Below the pieces are notes generated by a model, which did not search any database, had not been told where the DNA came from, and saw only the letters and a program-made list of their open reading frames with translations. The translations under genes and the position numbers were made by a program. From Branchinecta lynchi (Eukaryota; Arthropoda; Branchiopoda; Anostraca; Branchinectidae), in assembly GCA_023053575.1 (NCBI GenBank), contig JAKZAP010000031.1, forward strand, positions 62,001 through 126,000: a DNA stretch of 64,000 nt, given 5' to 3'. Shown here piece after piece: positions 33,601-44,500 of this stretch (the first letter of the stretch is position 1; every line of letters begins with the position of its first letter).

Positions 33601-33965
33601 TGGAGGAGTGGGGTTATTCACCCTATTTGTGAGAAATAAATGAACAAATCTCACTCGCCTGGGTGCTGCCCATCTTGTTGTGAGACCACTAAACAGGATA
33701 AAGTGCAGTTCTCAAGCAAAGTCTTCAGGCAAAAATTGGGGCTCTTTCTTGGCAGGTTGAAATTTTTTAAGAAATTTGAGTTTGTTATCAAACTTCCCAT
33801 CCGTTTTCTTCCAATGTTTCGAGGGAGCACGACAAATCATTCCCACGCCCAATCTCGATTCCATTCTCTCAATGTTAACCAAGGCTCGTCCGGTTTTCAA
33901 ATATTTTGCCTCCAGCCGCCGCGTTGGAGAGGGAGGCTGGATAGAGTGGACAAGCGCTAACAAGA
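30641..33965 (-). mobile_element. Jockey-like LINE remnant: ORF1 zinc knuckles, endonuclease, RNase H; RT not seen
   Basis: From 33965 downwards: a gag-like ORF1 with a CCHC knuckle (CIKCLAHGHKEARC) and further Cys-rich segments (33010-32840); an AP-endonuclease piece with VFGDFNAHSPLWE (32130-32050); then an RNase H-like piece with SDSKSSLRLIS and FQHIPRHKAVTSN..ADELA (31240-31040). Frames are broken by stops and shifts. AATAAA and an A17-18 tract (minus strand, about 31873-31838) lie between endonuclease and RNase H where the RT should be. Either two fragments are juxtaposed or the RT was lost. Confidence 0.7.
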
Positions 33966-34507
33966 AAATCGTTAATTCTCGTGAACAGTAAATGTATTTT
34001 TGAAACGATATTTCTAAGCCATTTTATCTTTAAAAGATCATTTCGAGTAAGAGTTGTGCTTTAAGTGTATGAGAGTTCAGAAGCACATAGATTTGCTTCA
34101 TCACATCCTGCGAATATTTTAGAAATGTATCTAAAGCTAAACATAGAAATATTTGCGTTATTTTATTGTATACCAATTGTTAAAATGTACAGCAATTCAC
34201 AATGAATTCCTTGGCACAGCTAAATATTAATAGTAGGCTATTGCGAAAGCCAACTGGTCATAGCAATAAGTAAAGCAAAATATATACCAAAAAAGAAGAA
34301 CAAATAGCATAAGTAAGAGTATGAGTATCAAGTAAGAGTAATTAATACTCTTAATACGCACTACCCGAATAAACCTCGCTAAATATTTTACTACCCCAGA
34401 ACATTTATTCTACTTTATCTAATCCCTTTCCAAATCAAACTTCGGTGCAGGTCTTAAAGCTGCACAAAAAAACTATCGAATAAACGGCTGTTGAATTCCT
34501 TAAAAAA
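33966..34507. other. Intergenic AT-rich, nothing recognised
   Basis: No domain or repeat seen. Confidence 0.35.
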
Positions 34508-36402
34508 CAAGAGCTACGAGCTCATATGGCACTTGTACGAGTAGGCTGTACAAGAAAGTAGATGAGAACGTCACAAAATACACCCACCATCCAAAAATGC
34601 GGTTCGGAAATAGAAATAGGATATTTAGTTTCACTCATTTCTGAGCACTTCCGGCATCGTCTCGATTATCTGTAGCAAATGCACATGACTGTTCAAACTT
34701 TCAGCCCAATAAATCCATTTGTTTGATCCCTAGACGTGCGACACGATTTCCGGAACTCCCTCTACCTCCACCTACCGTGGCCGAATCTGGTTCGGAATAA
34801 AAAAAATCAACCACCTAAAGCATCTTCTTTTATCCCATCTATCAAGTTTCACTCGAATCTGAGCATTTTTGGAATGTTCCGGTACCCCCCCCCCCCTCCC
34901 ACCAACGTTCTCGGATCCGGTTCGGTCCCAAAATATGTCATCTAGGGTATGTGCTCTCTCTATGTTCCTTGTTTCATTTAAACTGATGCACTCGTTTGAC
35001 CCCTATGCGAGCCTCAAAGTTTCCGGCAATCTCCATCCAACTCCCCCTACTGTGGTCGAACAGGACTTGAAAATATAAACGTCGTATCTCTTAATTCCCT
35101 GTTCCTGTCCATCAAGTTTTACTGAAATTGGAGCATAGCCTATCTGCAAGTTTCCAGTAACCCCCCCCCCCCCCTACCTTGGCCGAATCCGGCCCGGACG
35201 CCAAATAACAAATCTATGCCGCATAAACTCGCCACTGTCAAATTTGCATCTCCTTCTGTCCATCCGTTTGGTTTTTTTGCATGTCAAAAGTCCCCTCCCC
35301 CCTCAATTCCCCTAATCGTGGTCGCGTGTAGTACGACCTCATGTTTTACATGTCGAGATCATCGATCCGTATCACCCATTAAGTTTCACTCGAATCAGAC
35401 CACTCGTTCGCAACTTATAGAAGTCAATTTCCATATTTCTCTTCTCTTGCTCCCAAAAAAATGCTCTGATCTAGGAAATTTCCGGGGGTATGTTGTGTCA
35501 GGTTCTTAAGTCAAGATAATTCGGGTCACTAATATGCCTGCAAAGTTTCGTTGTCGTTTTACATCACGAACTATTCTAACTCACGACTACCAGAATTCCA
35601 GGAAACCCCCTCCAACTCCCCCCACAGAGCCCCAAAATCATCTGGCTCTGTCAATTTCATCTAGGCCCAATGCTTGTTCCGTCCATTAAGTTCCGTCCCA
35701 ATCCCTCTGCTTTTAGAGTTTCTTGAGTTCCCCCCCCCCCACCCCATCCCCACAGGAATCGGACCCGACTCGGAATTGACACTGAACGTCCGAGGCGATA
35801 GCTCACCAGACAAGTTTTATTCAAATCCGATCACCCGTTCAAAAGTTATGCACGCCACTAGATTCCGGACTCCCCATCCATCCACTCCCTCAACGATGGT
35901 CGGGTCGGGGAAACGGCTGTTTTCAAGTCAATCTGTTCGGATCCCTGACATACCTGCCAAGTTTCATCGCCCTAGCACACCAGTAAGTATGCCAAACTCG
36001 CGGGATCGCTAGAAATCCGGACCCTCCCCCCCCCAACTCCCCCACAGTGCCCTGATCCGGTCCGGTTATGTCAATGACGTGTCTAGGACTTGTGCTTGTT
36101 CTTCCCACCAAGTTTCATACAAAAGGAGGGTCATTAAGATCCGATCACCCGTTCGTAAGCTAAAAATATCTCATTTTTCCTAATTTTTCCGGGTTCCCCC
36201 TCCCTCCACTCCCCTCCAGATGGTCGATCGGGGAAGCGAACGTTTCTAATTTAATCTGGTCCAGTTCCTGATATGCCTGCCAAGTTTCATCGTACTAGCT
36301 TATCTGGAAGTGCCCGAACTAGCAAAACCGGGACCGACAGACCGACTGACGGACAGAAATTACAATCGCTATATGGCACTTGGCCGAAGGGCAAGTGCCA
36401 TA
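34508..36402 (+). mobile_element. Helentron/HINE-like element, family B, copy B3
   Basis: Same ends as B2: CAAGAGCTACGAGCTCATAT at the left; GGCACTTG, 9-base loop, CAAGTGCC, ATAAAA at the right. Degenerate ~140-bp units and a GACCGACTGACGGACAGA microsatellite at about 36335-36357. It lacks most of the amplified ~425-bp array of B2, hence 1.9 kb against 3.0 kb. Confidence 0.7.
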
Positions 36403-37376
36403 AAAACGAGTCGCGCGTCAGCCCCTTTGAAAAGTCAGTCACCAGACAGCACTGAAGTCGGAAGCCAGGATTGACAAGCTTGATAAACTTTGACATACCG
36501 GAGTTGGGTGAAGCATACATTGTGACAGAGTCAGTTTTTGATAATAAAACTGGCTAAATCAAGAACAAACAGTCAGATATAACTTCCGTCTTTGGGCCCA
36601 TGCAGCGATTATGTATACCCCGACGAAACTGAGCGCAGCTAGATGTACTGGCTCTAGTTTTGAGTTGATTCCCTTCTACTTCCGCCTTCGCTGTTGCTCA
36701 TCGCAGAGTAGTAAGTGCAGGAGCAGGAGGCACCAATAGTCCTTGACTTTGAAAGTTTCTTCTACGAGGCTTCACAGCGGTATAGCTATTTGTAGGGGTA
36801 CCAAAACGTGATATGCCACATATCTCCTAACCTCCACTCGTTTGCATCGGTCAGGATACGGGAAAACATTCGACTCTGCATGATCATATTACAGAGATAG
36901 GGAGACGGAGATTCTATCTGATTATTTGTTCTTGGCTGAACGTACACCAAGAAGTAACGTGTCGTTGCTTACTTTACAAAAGCGCACCTAACGGCTATTT
37001 TATGAGGGCGTTTTTGACTGGAAACGTTTCAGGTATGCAATTTGACTCCGAGGCTGGAAGTCGCCCAGTCTGGGAGACATCTTAATAAAAAGAGACACAG
37101 ATGATGTTTATGCCATAGAGCGGTTGTTTCGGGTTTTCGTCAGTCTAGTCGACCAAAACCCACATGGTCTGAAGTTAAATTACGGCTGATGTCACATCCT
37201 TATTTTACCAAGCAGGCTTCCGTAAAAAAAAAAGATAGTAAATCAATGGCTAACTGTAGATACGTTATGAGTTACTTCTTCAGTCTGATCCCATCAAGAA
37301 TCAGAAGCTTAAGGTATTTTGAAGCAACTGGTTCACTTAACCTGTTGACTTATATGTGTCTGGTTGCAGGAATAAC
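36403..37376. other. Upstream region of TRAPPC2L
   Basis: No repeat family recognised. It should contain the promoter and any 5' UTR exon. An acceptor-like TGGTTGCAG ends at 37368, just before the TRAPPC2L ATG. Confidence 0.4.
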
Positions 37377-37790
37377 ATGGCTTTGTGTGTTGGAATCATA
37401 AGTCCAAAGAATACGCCCTTGTTTGTCAAGTGCAACAACCAGGCAGACGAGCTCCAGTTTCAGTATATTCTTCACACATCCCTAGACTTTGTTGATGGAA
37501 AGCAGCTAAGTGTCCCGAAATCAAGTGATTCACGAGAGCTGTATCTGGGTCTGCTTAATAGCACAGAGCAAACCAAAACGTTTGGGTTTGTAACAAACAC
37601 TGGTGTGAAGATTTTAATAGTGATAAGTGCATTCGATACATCCGTGAGGGAGAATGACATAAGGTCTATGTTCCGGACCCTTCATTTGAGCTACATCAGT
37701 TTGGTTTCTAATCCATTCTACATTCCAGGCGACCCTATAACATGCCGAAAGTTCAGTGAAACAGTTGATATAATTTTAAGACAAAATTAA
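37377..37790 (+). CDS. TRAPPC2L: TRAPPC2L, TRAPP tethering complex subunit
   Basis: One coding exon of 137 aa (human about 140). TRAPPC2L is a sedlin/longin-fold subunit of the TRAPP complexes, which tether vesicles and activate Rab GTPases at ER-Golgi membranes. Diagnostic stretches are the start MALCVGIISPKNTPLFVKC, then LQFQYILHTSLDFVD, RELYLGLLNSTEQTKTFGFVTN, ENDIRSMFRTLHLSYI and NPFYIPGD, all aligning in order with human TRAPPC2L. The ATG at 37377 fits the homology; an acceptor-like TGGTTGCAG ends 8 nt before it, so a 5' UTR exon or a spliced leader could join there. The stop TAA (37788-37790) lies inside ATTAAA (37786-37791), a possible polyA signal. THG1 starts only 23 nt downstream on the same strand. 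Confidence 0.93.
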   Translation: MALCVGIISPKNTPLFVKCNNQADELQFQYILHTSLDFVDGKQLSVPKSSDSRELYLGLLNSTEQTKTFGFVTNTGVKILIVISAFDTSVRENDIRSMFRTLHLSYISLVSNPFYIPGDPITCRKFSETVDIILRQN

Positions 37791-37813
37791 AATCTGAAAG
37801 CTAGAAATAGCGT

Positions 37814-38395
37814 ATGATTGTGCTTAAAAGTCTGTTAGTGTATGTTCGAGCCAGGAGGTTCTCAGTGACACCAAGTATGGCAAAAAGTAAATATGAGTAT
37901 GTGAGGGACTTCGAACTCGAGGACAAATGTCTGCCAAATAGTTGGATGGTAGTGAGAGTGGATGGAAAAGGATTTCACCGGTTTTCTGACAAGCATAAGT
38001 TTGAGAAACCCAACGATAAAGCTGCATTGGATTTAATGACAGCTTCTGCTAAGGCCGTCATGAAAGAGTTTAAAGATATCACGGTAGCATATGGACAAAG
38101 TGACGAATATAGTTTTCTCATACGTAGAGATGCAGACCTTTATAACCGGAGGAGTTCGAAAATATCCACCAATGTCTGTAGCCTCTTCACTTCCGCCTAT
38201 GTGTTCAACTGGAGCAAGTTTATGAGCATGAGTCTACTGTACCCACCAAGCTTTGACGGTAGAGTCGTGTTATATCCCAGTGAGCAGAATGTGCGAGATT
38301 ATTTTAGTTGGAGGCAAGTCGACTGTCACATAAATAATCTCTATAACACAACATTCTGGAATCTTGTCTTGAAAGGAGGAATGACGAACAGAGAG
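37814..38395 (+). CDS. THG1L: THG1 coding exon 1
   Basis: Residues 1-194, with both catalytic aspartates. The frame continues past the donor to a stop at 38455, but homology ends at MTNRE and GAG|GTTTGT is the donor. Phase 0. Confidence 0.9.
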
Positions 38396-40251
38396 GTTTG
38401 TAGTTCTTGCTTTGAATGGCATTTGCGGTCCAAGGTCAGACTTTTGACTGATTGAACTTTACTGCCCGAAAAGTGTAAAACCGCAAAGTATGGATTAACA
38501 CAAATGAAAGAAAAGGAGAAAATCGAAAATACTGTACTACATAACAATGAGGAATAATTAGCCGACATCAGTGTGGAAAAACGGCCGCATAGACGGTCGT
38601 GAACACATATCAGATTAATCGTCTTTTTACACAACTCATGGTAGATAAATAGATAGATAAATCTTTTTATTCGTCAAAAACTGATCGTGACTCACGCCAA
38701 ATTTGTTCGGTATAGTCATGGATATAAATGAGCACACAACTAATAGGCCTACGCGTATACGGCTACGAAGGTCATAATGATAAACTAGCAGCTCAGCTTA
38801 TGCTTCGTTATACATCTTTAAAAATGAAGGGACAAAACTCTTTGCAAACCTCTGGTGGGCACATTTAATTGGCTGCAACTTTTCAACCGTAGTAGCTACC
38901 TTGCGAGGGAGCCTTTTTGACAGCTTTTCAGAAGGGAAAATATTTGTGTGGATCGGGTGATTCAGAGATTTGACACCAAACTCCATGCAAAGTTTCAGCC
39001 CTCGTTCATGTAAGGAGGTGATATCAAATTTATGTAGTAACTCTTCATAGGACCTCTCGGCCACCTTTGACGCTATGAGTAGAGCTCTTTTTTGAATCCT
39101 TAATTCTGGCGGTCTGTTCGACCGTGAGGCCAAAAGGCCCAACAGGGGCTCCGTATTCTAAATTTGGTCGGATAAACGAAATGCATATCCGGAACAAGTG
39201 TTTAGTGGGGGCTCCATGCCCATCACTTGGAAGTGAGAATGCGAGAGGGCGGATCTGTAAGACCAAAAAGAGCAATGATCGTCTGTTTCGGTGCCATCTA
39301 GGGAGCCGGAGGAGAAATTTGTAGTTTTTGAAACATGCCACTCGCGTAGTCTGGCGAACTTTTTTACGAAACAGATTACTTATGCCGGATAAAACAAGTA
39401 GCACAGGGCGCAAGACGCGTTGTAAGTCTAAAACAGACCATTACCTCCCCCACCTTACCCGCCGACGCCTTTTATGGCATGATTAACTAGGGACGAACAA
39501 GTGGTGGAGAGCGTATGGACGAAAGACTGCCGTAGAGCGTGATGTCACTTCCATCTGTCCAGCGGTACGGCTTTGCTAGTTCGGGCAGTCTCGCGTAAGC
39601 TAAGACCATTTACTTGCTTGTGTGAAGAATCAAGCTGTGTAGCTCTCCTGGGATGGTAGCTAGAGTAAAAGTCGTGAAGCCAGATGCCCTGTTTTAAGGG
39701 TTCGACCCGTATCTGGCCACGTTGGGGGGGGGGGGGGATGAAGCGAAATGGTACGGAAATTTATCGAAATTTATTTCGAGAGGCCATGTGCCACTTCGGG
39801 CCCGGTTCAGATCCGATGTCGTTGGGAGGAGTTATTACTAGAAATTTTCCGGAAACAAAGTTTTAGCGTTCACCTTACCTAAAACCTTACCCTACAAACT
39901 TTTGTAAGCTTGTAAAATGGGGAAATATACTAAAGCTCGGTCGTATCAACGTTTCTACGGTGTTTGGAGGCCATACCGAAAGGAAGTTTTGCTATATTTT
40001 CTTTTCTTTTCTAGGCCGAACAGCGATTGTGTGAAACTGTTTCCAGCGACAAGAATGAGATACTCTTTTCTCAGTTTGGAATCAACTACAACAACGAGCC
40101 AGAACTTTTAAAAAAAGGCACCGTGGTTTACAAAGTTAAGGAGACATCGAAGGGTCCTTTTGTTGTGAATGTTGAGAACGTGGATATAATCAAAGATGAT
40201 TTCTGGGGGAAACATCCTCACTTGCTGAATAAGCCAAAGTCTGACAAATAA
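37814..40251 (+). CDS. THG1L: tRNA-His guanylyltransferase (THG1), two exons
   Basis: Exons 37814-38395 and 40015-40251 (donor GAG|GTTTGT, acceptor TTTTCTAG|GCCGAA) give 272 aa; human THG1L has 298. The enzyme adds G-1 to the 5' end of tRNA-His in a 3'-5' polymerase-like reaction. The two catalytic Asp residues are visible: D50 in [10 protein letters not shown] and D97 in [10 protein letters not shown], spaced 47 apart as in human. Also seen are SYPPSF-like [29 protein letters not shown] and, in exon 2, [19 protein letters not shown]. The basic N-terminal stretch before MAKSK (residues 1-21, arginine-rich, few acids) resembles the mitochondrial-type extension of human THG1L; a start at M22 is possible. 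The segment after KGTVVY is shorter than in human. The intron holds a LINE remnant on the other strand. Confidence 0.94.
38641..39413 (-). mobile_element. LINE 3' end (RT C-terminus) in the THG1 intron
   Basis: Minus-strand frames read [18 protein letters not shown], then [31 protein letters not shown] and [11 protein letters not shown], the C-terminal pattern of CR1/Jockey-type RTs, with a frameshift near 39060. It ends with a GATAAATAGATA-type tail at 38641-38670. 5'-truncated. Confidence 0.7.
39414..40014. other. Rest of THG1 intron
   Basis: A G14 run at about 39724-39738. No other recognisable feature. Confidence 0.4.
40015..40251 (+). CDS. THG1L: THG1 coding exon 2
   Basis: Residues 195-272, starting [18 protein letters not shown] and ending KPKSDK. 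The stop codon (40249-40251) lies within AATAAA (40247-40252). Confidence 0.92.
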   Translation, partial: AEQRLCETVSSDKNEILFSQFGINYNNEPELLKKGTVVYKVKETSKGPFVVNVENVDIIKDDFWGKHPHLLNKPKSDK

Positions 40252-40252
40252 A
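40247..40252 (+). promoter_or_regulatory. AATAAA polyA signal overlapping THG1 stop codon
   Basis: The hexamer contains the TAA stop. A T/G-rich stretch (GCGATTTGTTCTT) follows about 35 nt later, as expected downstream of a cleavage site. The THG1 3' UTR would then be only a few tens of bases. Confidence 0.6.
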
Positions 40253-41258
40253 GTTTCTTTCCTGCCGACATCAAGTAAGAGTATGCGATTTGTTCTTAAC
40301 AATGTTACTGGGCTCAGCAATCTTAACAGCAATGAACTTGTGTTCCCTATTCAAACGGACTGAGCACATGGGTGTCACATTTCTGTATAGGTATGTGGAA
40401 TTGTGACCTTCCGTGTCTTTAGCAGGCTCAAGATTGATTGTTCATATGCTGAAAAGTGCTGAAAATGTTGAAAAATGTCAAAACTTCTGGCGATCCTAGT
40501 AGACTTATTGTCTCAAAACTCAGATGAGATTCGAAAGTATAAGCGGAAGGAATCTTCAGAAAGTCTAATTGGCTTGCAATGGCTGAAGGTTGCGCAATCA
40601 TCGGCTCTTGTGTGCGGCTGCATCAGCCGCCAGAATATTCTGAGCTATGAAGTAACCAAAGAATATTGTGCCCGAAACTGCTGCGGTGGTAACTGCTTCC
40701 ACGGGCTTCCTTACGATTATTGATGCGAGTTTTACTGGCGAATCACCCGTCACTTTCGGTATTAGGTAGCTGACAACCCTGTTCGCACTTCAGACGTCCT
40801 CGATGATGAGAAAACAGAAGCGGGTTAAAGAGCCAAAGGCAAATCGCGCTGTTGACACGCCTCGGAAAAGTAGTTGCCTTTGCATTCGTTTGTAAACTTA
40901 TAGACCCTTCTAACAGGGTGAATGTATCGATGATTTTGACTAGCATAAGAACTAGGGCGCTACTATTAGCTCACCACCACTGGTAGCCTCAAACGACAAC
41001 AGAAGCGGGTTGTAGAGCAAGCGGCGAATGGCGCTGTTGATTGTTTCTGAACCGCGCCTTCGAAAGTGTTTCGTCTTTGTATGTGTATGCTCTCGACGCT
41101 TCTAACGGGGGTTAGCGTCTCGATAATTTTGAATCACATGAGAACTAGGATATTAGTCCAACTGGACCGCCAGCATCGTTTTCTGCTGTTAAAAATCTAC
41201 AGTTGGCAGAAAAACTCTAATCCTGGAAATTCTTGGAGCACATTGTATTCACGAAAAC
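40253..41258. other. Convergent intergenic region between THG1 and ATP6V0D
   Basis: An 82-codon frame at 40475-40723 (plus, ending CARNCCGGNCFHGLPYDY) has no recognised domain. 40790-40930 and 40990-41120 share AGAAGCGGGTT.AGAGC and TGGCGCTGTTGA, a degenerate duplication of about 190 bp. Confidence 0.45.
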
Positions 41259-41264
41259 TTTATT
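41259..41264 (-). promoter_or_regulatory. Candidate AATAAA polyA signal of ATP6V0D
   Basis: TTTATT on the plus strand reads AATAAA on the minus strand, about 110 nt after the stop codon. Confidence 0.5.
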
Positions 41265-41372
41265 TGATACAATTAAATTGAATAGTCAACAGCAGCGCGA
41301 CGAAACTCTATAAACAAGAAAAAAAAGACAACAAACATCAAGGAATGACTGGTGCATTGTTCCAACACAAAT

Positions 41373-41534
41373 TTAGAATATCGGGATATAGTAGTCAATG
41401 CGAGATCGATGTTTCTGGGCGACACATTCAGAAATCCAAACAATATTCCTGCACTCCTGTTCCTTCAGTTTCAAATACGCGTAGAACACACCAAAATGGA
41501 ACTGCTGCATAAATGCATTGACGTTCAGTCGCAC
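41373..41534 (-). CDS. ATP6V0D1: ATP6V0D coding exon 7 and stop
   Basis: Acceptor CTGTTAG|GTGCG. Encodes [36 protein letters not shown] and the C-terminus YYIPIF, then TAA. Confidence 0.95.
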   Translation of the reverse strand: MRLNVNAFMQQFHFGVFYAYLKLKEQECRNIVWISECVAQKHRSRIDYYIPIF

Positions 41535-44500
41535 CTAACAGGAAGAGAGGTATAAGGGACTAGCCATTTAGAGCGTGTTCCACCCTTGTAACAATAGTTA
41601 CTATTTCCGTTCCATCCTCACGAAAAGTTACTACGCTGACCGTTCCAACCTTGTCGGAATAGTAACTAATAGTTACTATTTGCTTACCATGCTCGGGAGC
41701 GTAGTAAGCGTAGTAACTACGCATCTCTGCAACGTGATTGGTCGGATTCGCCCGTGGTATGATATTCTGCGGGAAAATAGAAAAGTCGTTCCAGCCTTGA
41801 CGGAAAAAGCCAGAATTCGTGACGTCATGCGTAGTAACTACGGTAAGTAGGATGGAACACGCTCTTAGTTCGCGTGTCTGTAACTGAAGATATACGTGGA
41901 AAAACAGTCCGGCAAGATTTCGCATCCGAAAATACGCATGCAAAATTCGCGTCACTCAGGGGGAAAGCTGGACGTGATGCATCAAAATTTCGGAGCTAAA
42001 GAGAAACTCGCATACGACTGTGTGCGCACGTACCTCAGCAGTTTAATAGGCTAATAAGAAAACGAAGGTTCAAACTGTGTCTAGGATTTGACACCACGTT
42101 TCAAATTCTCTCAAAATGCTAAGAGCCCTTGGTAAATTGTATGTCTTACTGAGGGCATGTTTACGGTCCTCTCTTGCTTAGTCTGCGTTTTATGTTATCC
42201 TCAGCTTCCTTATGGAATTATAGGCTTATGAAGTCCCTGCATTTCTGTACTGCTTCGTTTTTACCTACGACTTTATAGCACTTTTTCGGCGTAGCCGAAT
42301 TTTGCTAAACAAACGCTGCCGAAAGCTTCAAGGTGTGCCGACAACTCTCTCACGCATAAGGACATGAGAAGATTGAAAGTGTTGTTTTTCATTCTGGAAG
42401 ACATGGTAGGCCATCAGGTTATCTTCTGATTTGAATTTCTTTTGTTTTGCTTGGGTTTCTACTTTTTCATCATCATCCAAAGCGTCAAGCCATTGCGACG
42501 TCGGCGTCGTTCCCTTTCGGCCTCTCTTCTTGGCTCGAAGGCTTGCGTTGTCTGCAGTTTCTTTCATCGTTGGGCGTATCTCTGCCTGGGTCAAATGGTA
42601 TCTCGCTGACTTCCCGTTCCTGTAGGATCTTGATCATCTGGTGGAAAAGTTTCTCTCTCCTTCTTCTCTTTCTCCTCCGACTTCCGAAGTGGTGCTCAAC
42701 TGATAGCGCTTAAAGATGTTTGTATCTTTAGTTTTCGGCACAAGGCCGTCATTTTGGCTGTTTGGTAACAAGAAACGTAATGACTGATACTTTGGCAAAG
42801 TCCTGGCGCGAGTCTTTTTCTTCAAATGACTGAACTGAGCCAATTTCTCGCGTGATTAGCGCGAATCTGCCCCTCCCCCCAGGTCAGCTTGGCTGCTGCA
42901 GGCACATGTCTTACCCATATTGTTGCTCCATTCTGGGTCCCATGTCGTTCCATCCATTCTCATTCCCAAGATTCCGAACAGCCAGTTTATGTCGGTTTAC
43001 CCATCCTAGCAGCATTATGCTAATTATCGGATTGTCCGTGTTCGACGAATCAGGCGCCGGATTGCTTCCGAGGAGCTTAAAGGTTACACATACCAGTTGT
43101 GCAAGTTTTCGGTCTTCCTCGTCAAAACCAAGGTGGGTGAGGCGATAAAGCCGGGATGGATTGTTATATTTGAGAAAGTCAGCAGAATTTTAAAGAAGTT
43201 GCGTATGTTAGAATATTCGGATACGAACTACCCTTTTTGAGCCATTTTTATATGGGTAAAGAGTTGTGGACAGGTTGGGATAAACCCCCTAGCGTGCTGG
43301 CTCTTGGATTTGAACGCAACAGAAAGCATCACGTTAATCTACGCTTTTGAGCCACTATGAACTGGGTAAAGAATTGTAGATGGTTGGGATAAGACACCTA
43401 GCGCGCAAGCTCATGGGTAGAGAGAGACCTTCAACGGTTTGCAGGCAGGCGATTACAGGCATGGTTGTCGAAAGTGACTACCAGTACCATCCATAAACAT
43501 GATGGATCGAACTTCGAAACTAACCTAAAAGAGGGTAAGCGGGAATCTTACTTCGTATTCGAAGAACTTATCCTCCAGTGTCTTTTCTCCCGGATTGTTA
43601 CTCGCATCTTCAAACAGCCGAGCATACTCCTAAAATGCGAAAAGCAACGATTACAATGCAGTTCAACTATTAACTGGATGTTTTCCTATACTTCCAAGCG
43701 AGGCCAACAGCTGCAGTCGCGCTTCCGTTACCTTTACTTTACCTTTCCAATCAGGTTTGGAACTGCTAGCACCCCCTGAATGTGTAGCCTAAATGATCAA
43801 AACCAAAATACACTATGCCACAGAGCCTACTGATCCAAAGTTATCGACTCTCGTGCCACACTCACTAGACTACCCCCACCTCTAGCCCAAACCAGAAAAA
43901 AATTAACAATAAAATCGGTTTATTTGACAGTTACTATATAATCAAAAAATCTTGCAGTATTTGCTACTGGGATTAACCTGGTCTCTAATTCGGATTAATC
44001 TTCTCTCAGTAGAGATAAGATTAATCCCAGTAGCAAATACTGCAGTTAACTTCAATCCTTACTAGGAGAAACTTTCTACAGCCTATCGTCCATTCGACCT
44101 AAGTCACAAATTCTTCCGGACCCGACAAAAAAAAGTACCTAAATACTGTACCACCGTCAGCTTCTTAAATTTGTCTTTCTTTTCGCTCACGTTTCTAATC
44201 CGTGCCGTCAAGTGGGTCATAAGTAAAGTTATCACTATTACGAATTACGGGACCCATTCGGTGTAACTAGTTATTTTTTATCGAAGTTTCATTCGCCGTT
44301 GGCTGGTTGCTTAAAGAGTCTTAATTTTCTTTGTCTCTTGCTTAAGAGACAAAGAAACTGACCGGCGACCAAAAACGGTATTTAAAAAGAGACCTTTGGG
44401 TTTGAAGGTAACTTCAAATTTCGATCGTAACGCAACTACTGAATACAAATTCAATATGCTCACCGCGTAGTACTCAGCCACCGACTTGACTTGATCGTAA

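Noticed and set aside
38396..38455. Single-exon THG1 ending at 38455
   Set aside because: Sequence after MTNRE loses homology at GAG|GTTTGT, and the conserved C-terminal part is found at 40015-40251.
40475..40723. 82-codon plus-strand frame with a cysteine-rich C-terminus
   Set aside because: No known domain, no splice or promoter support; kept only as a note in the intergenic feature.
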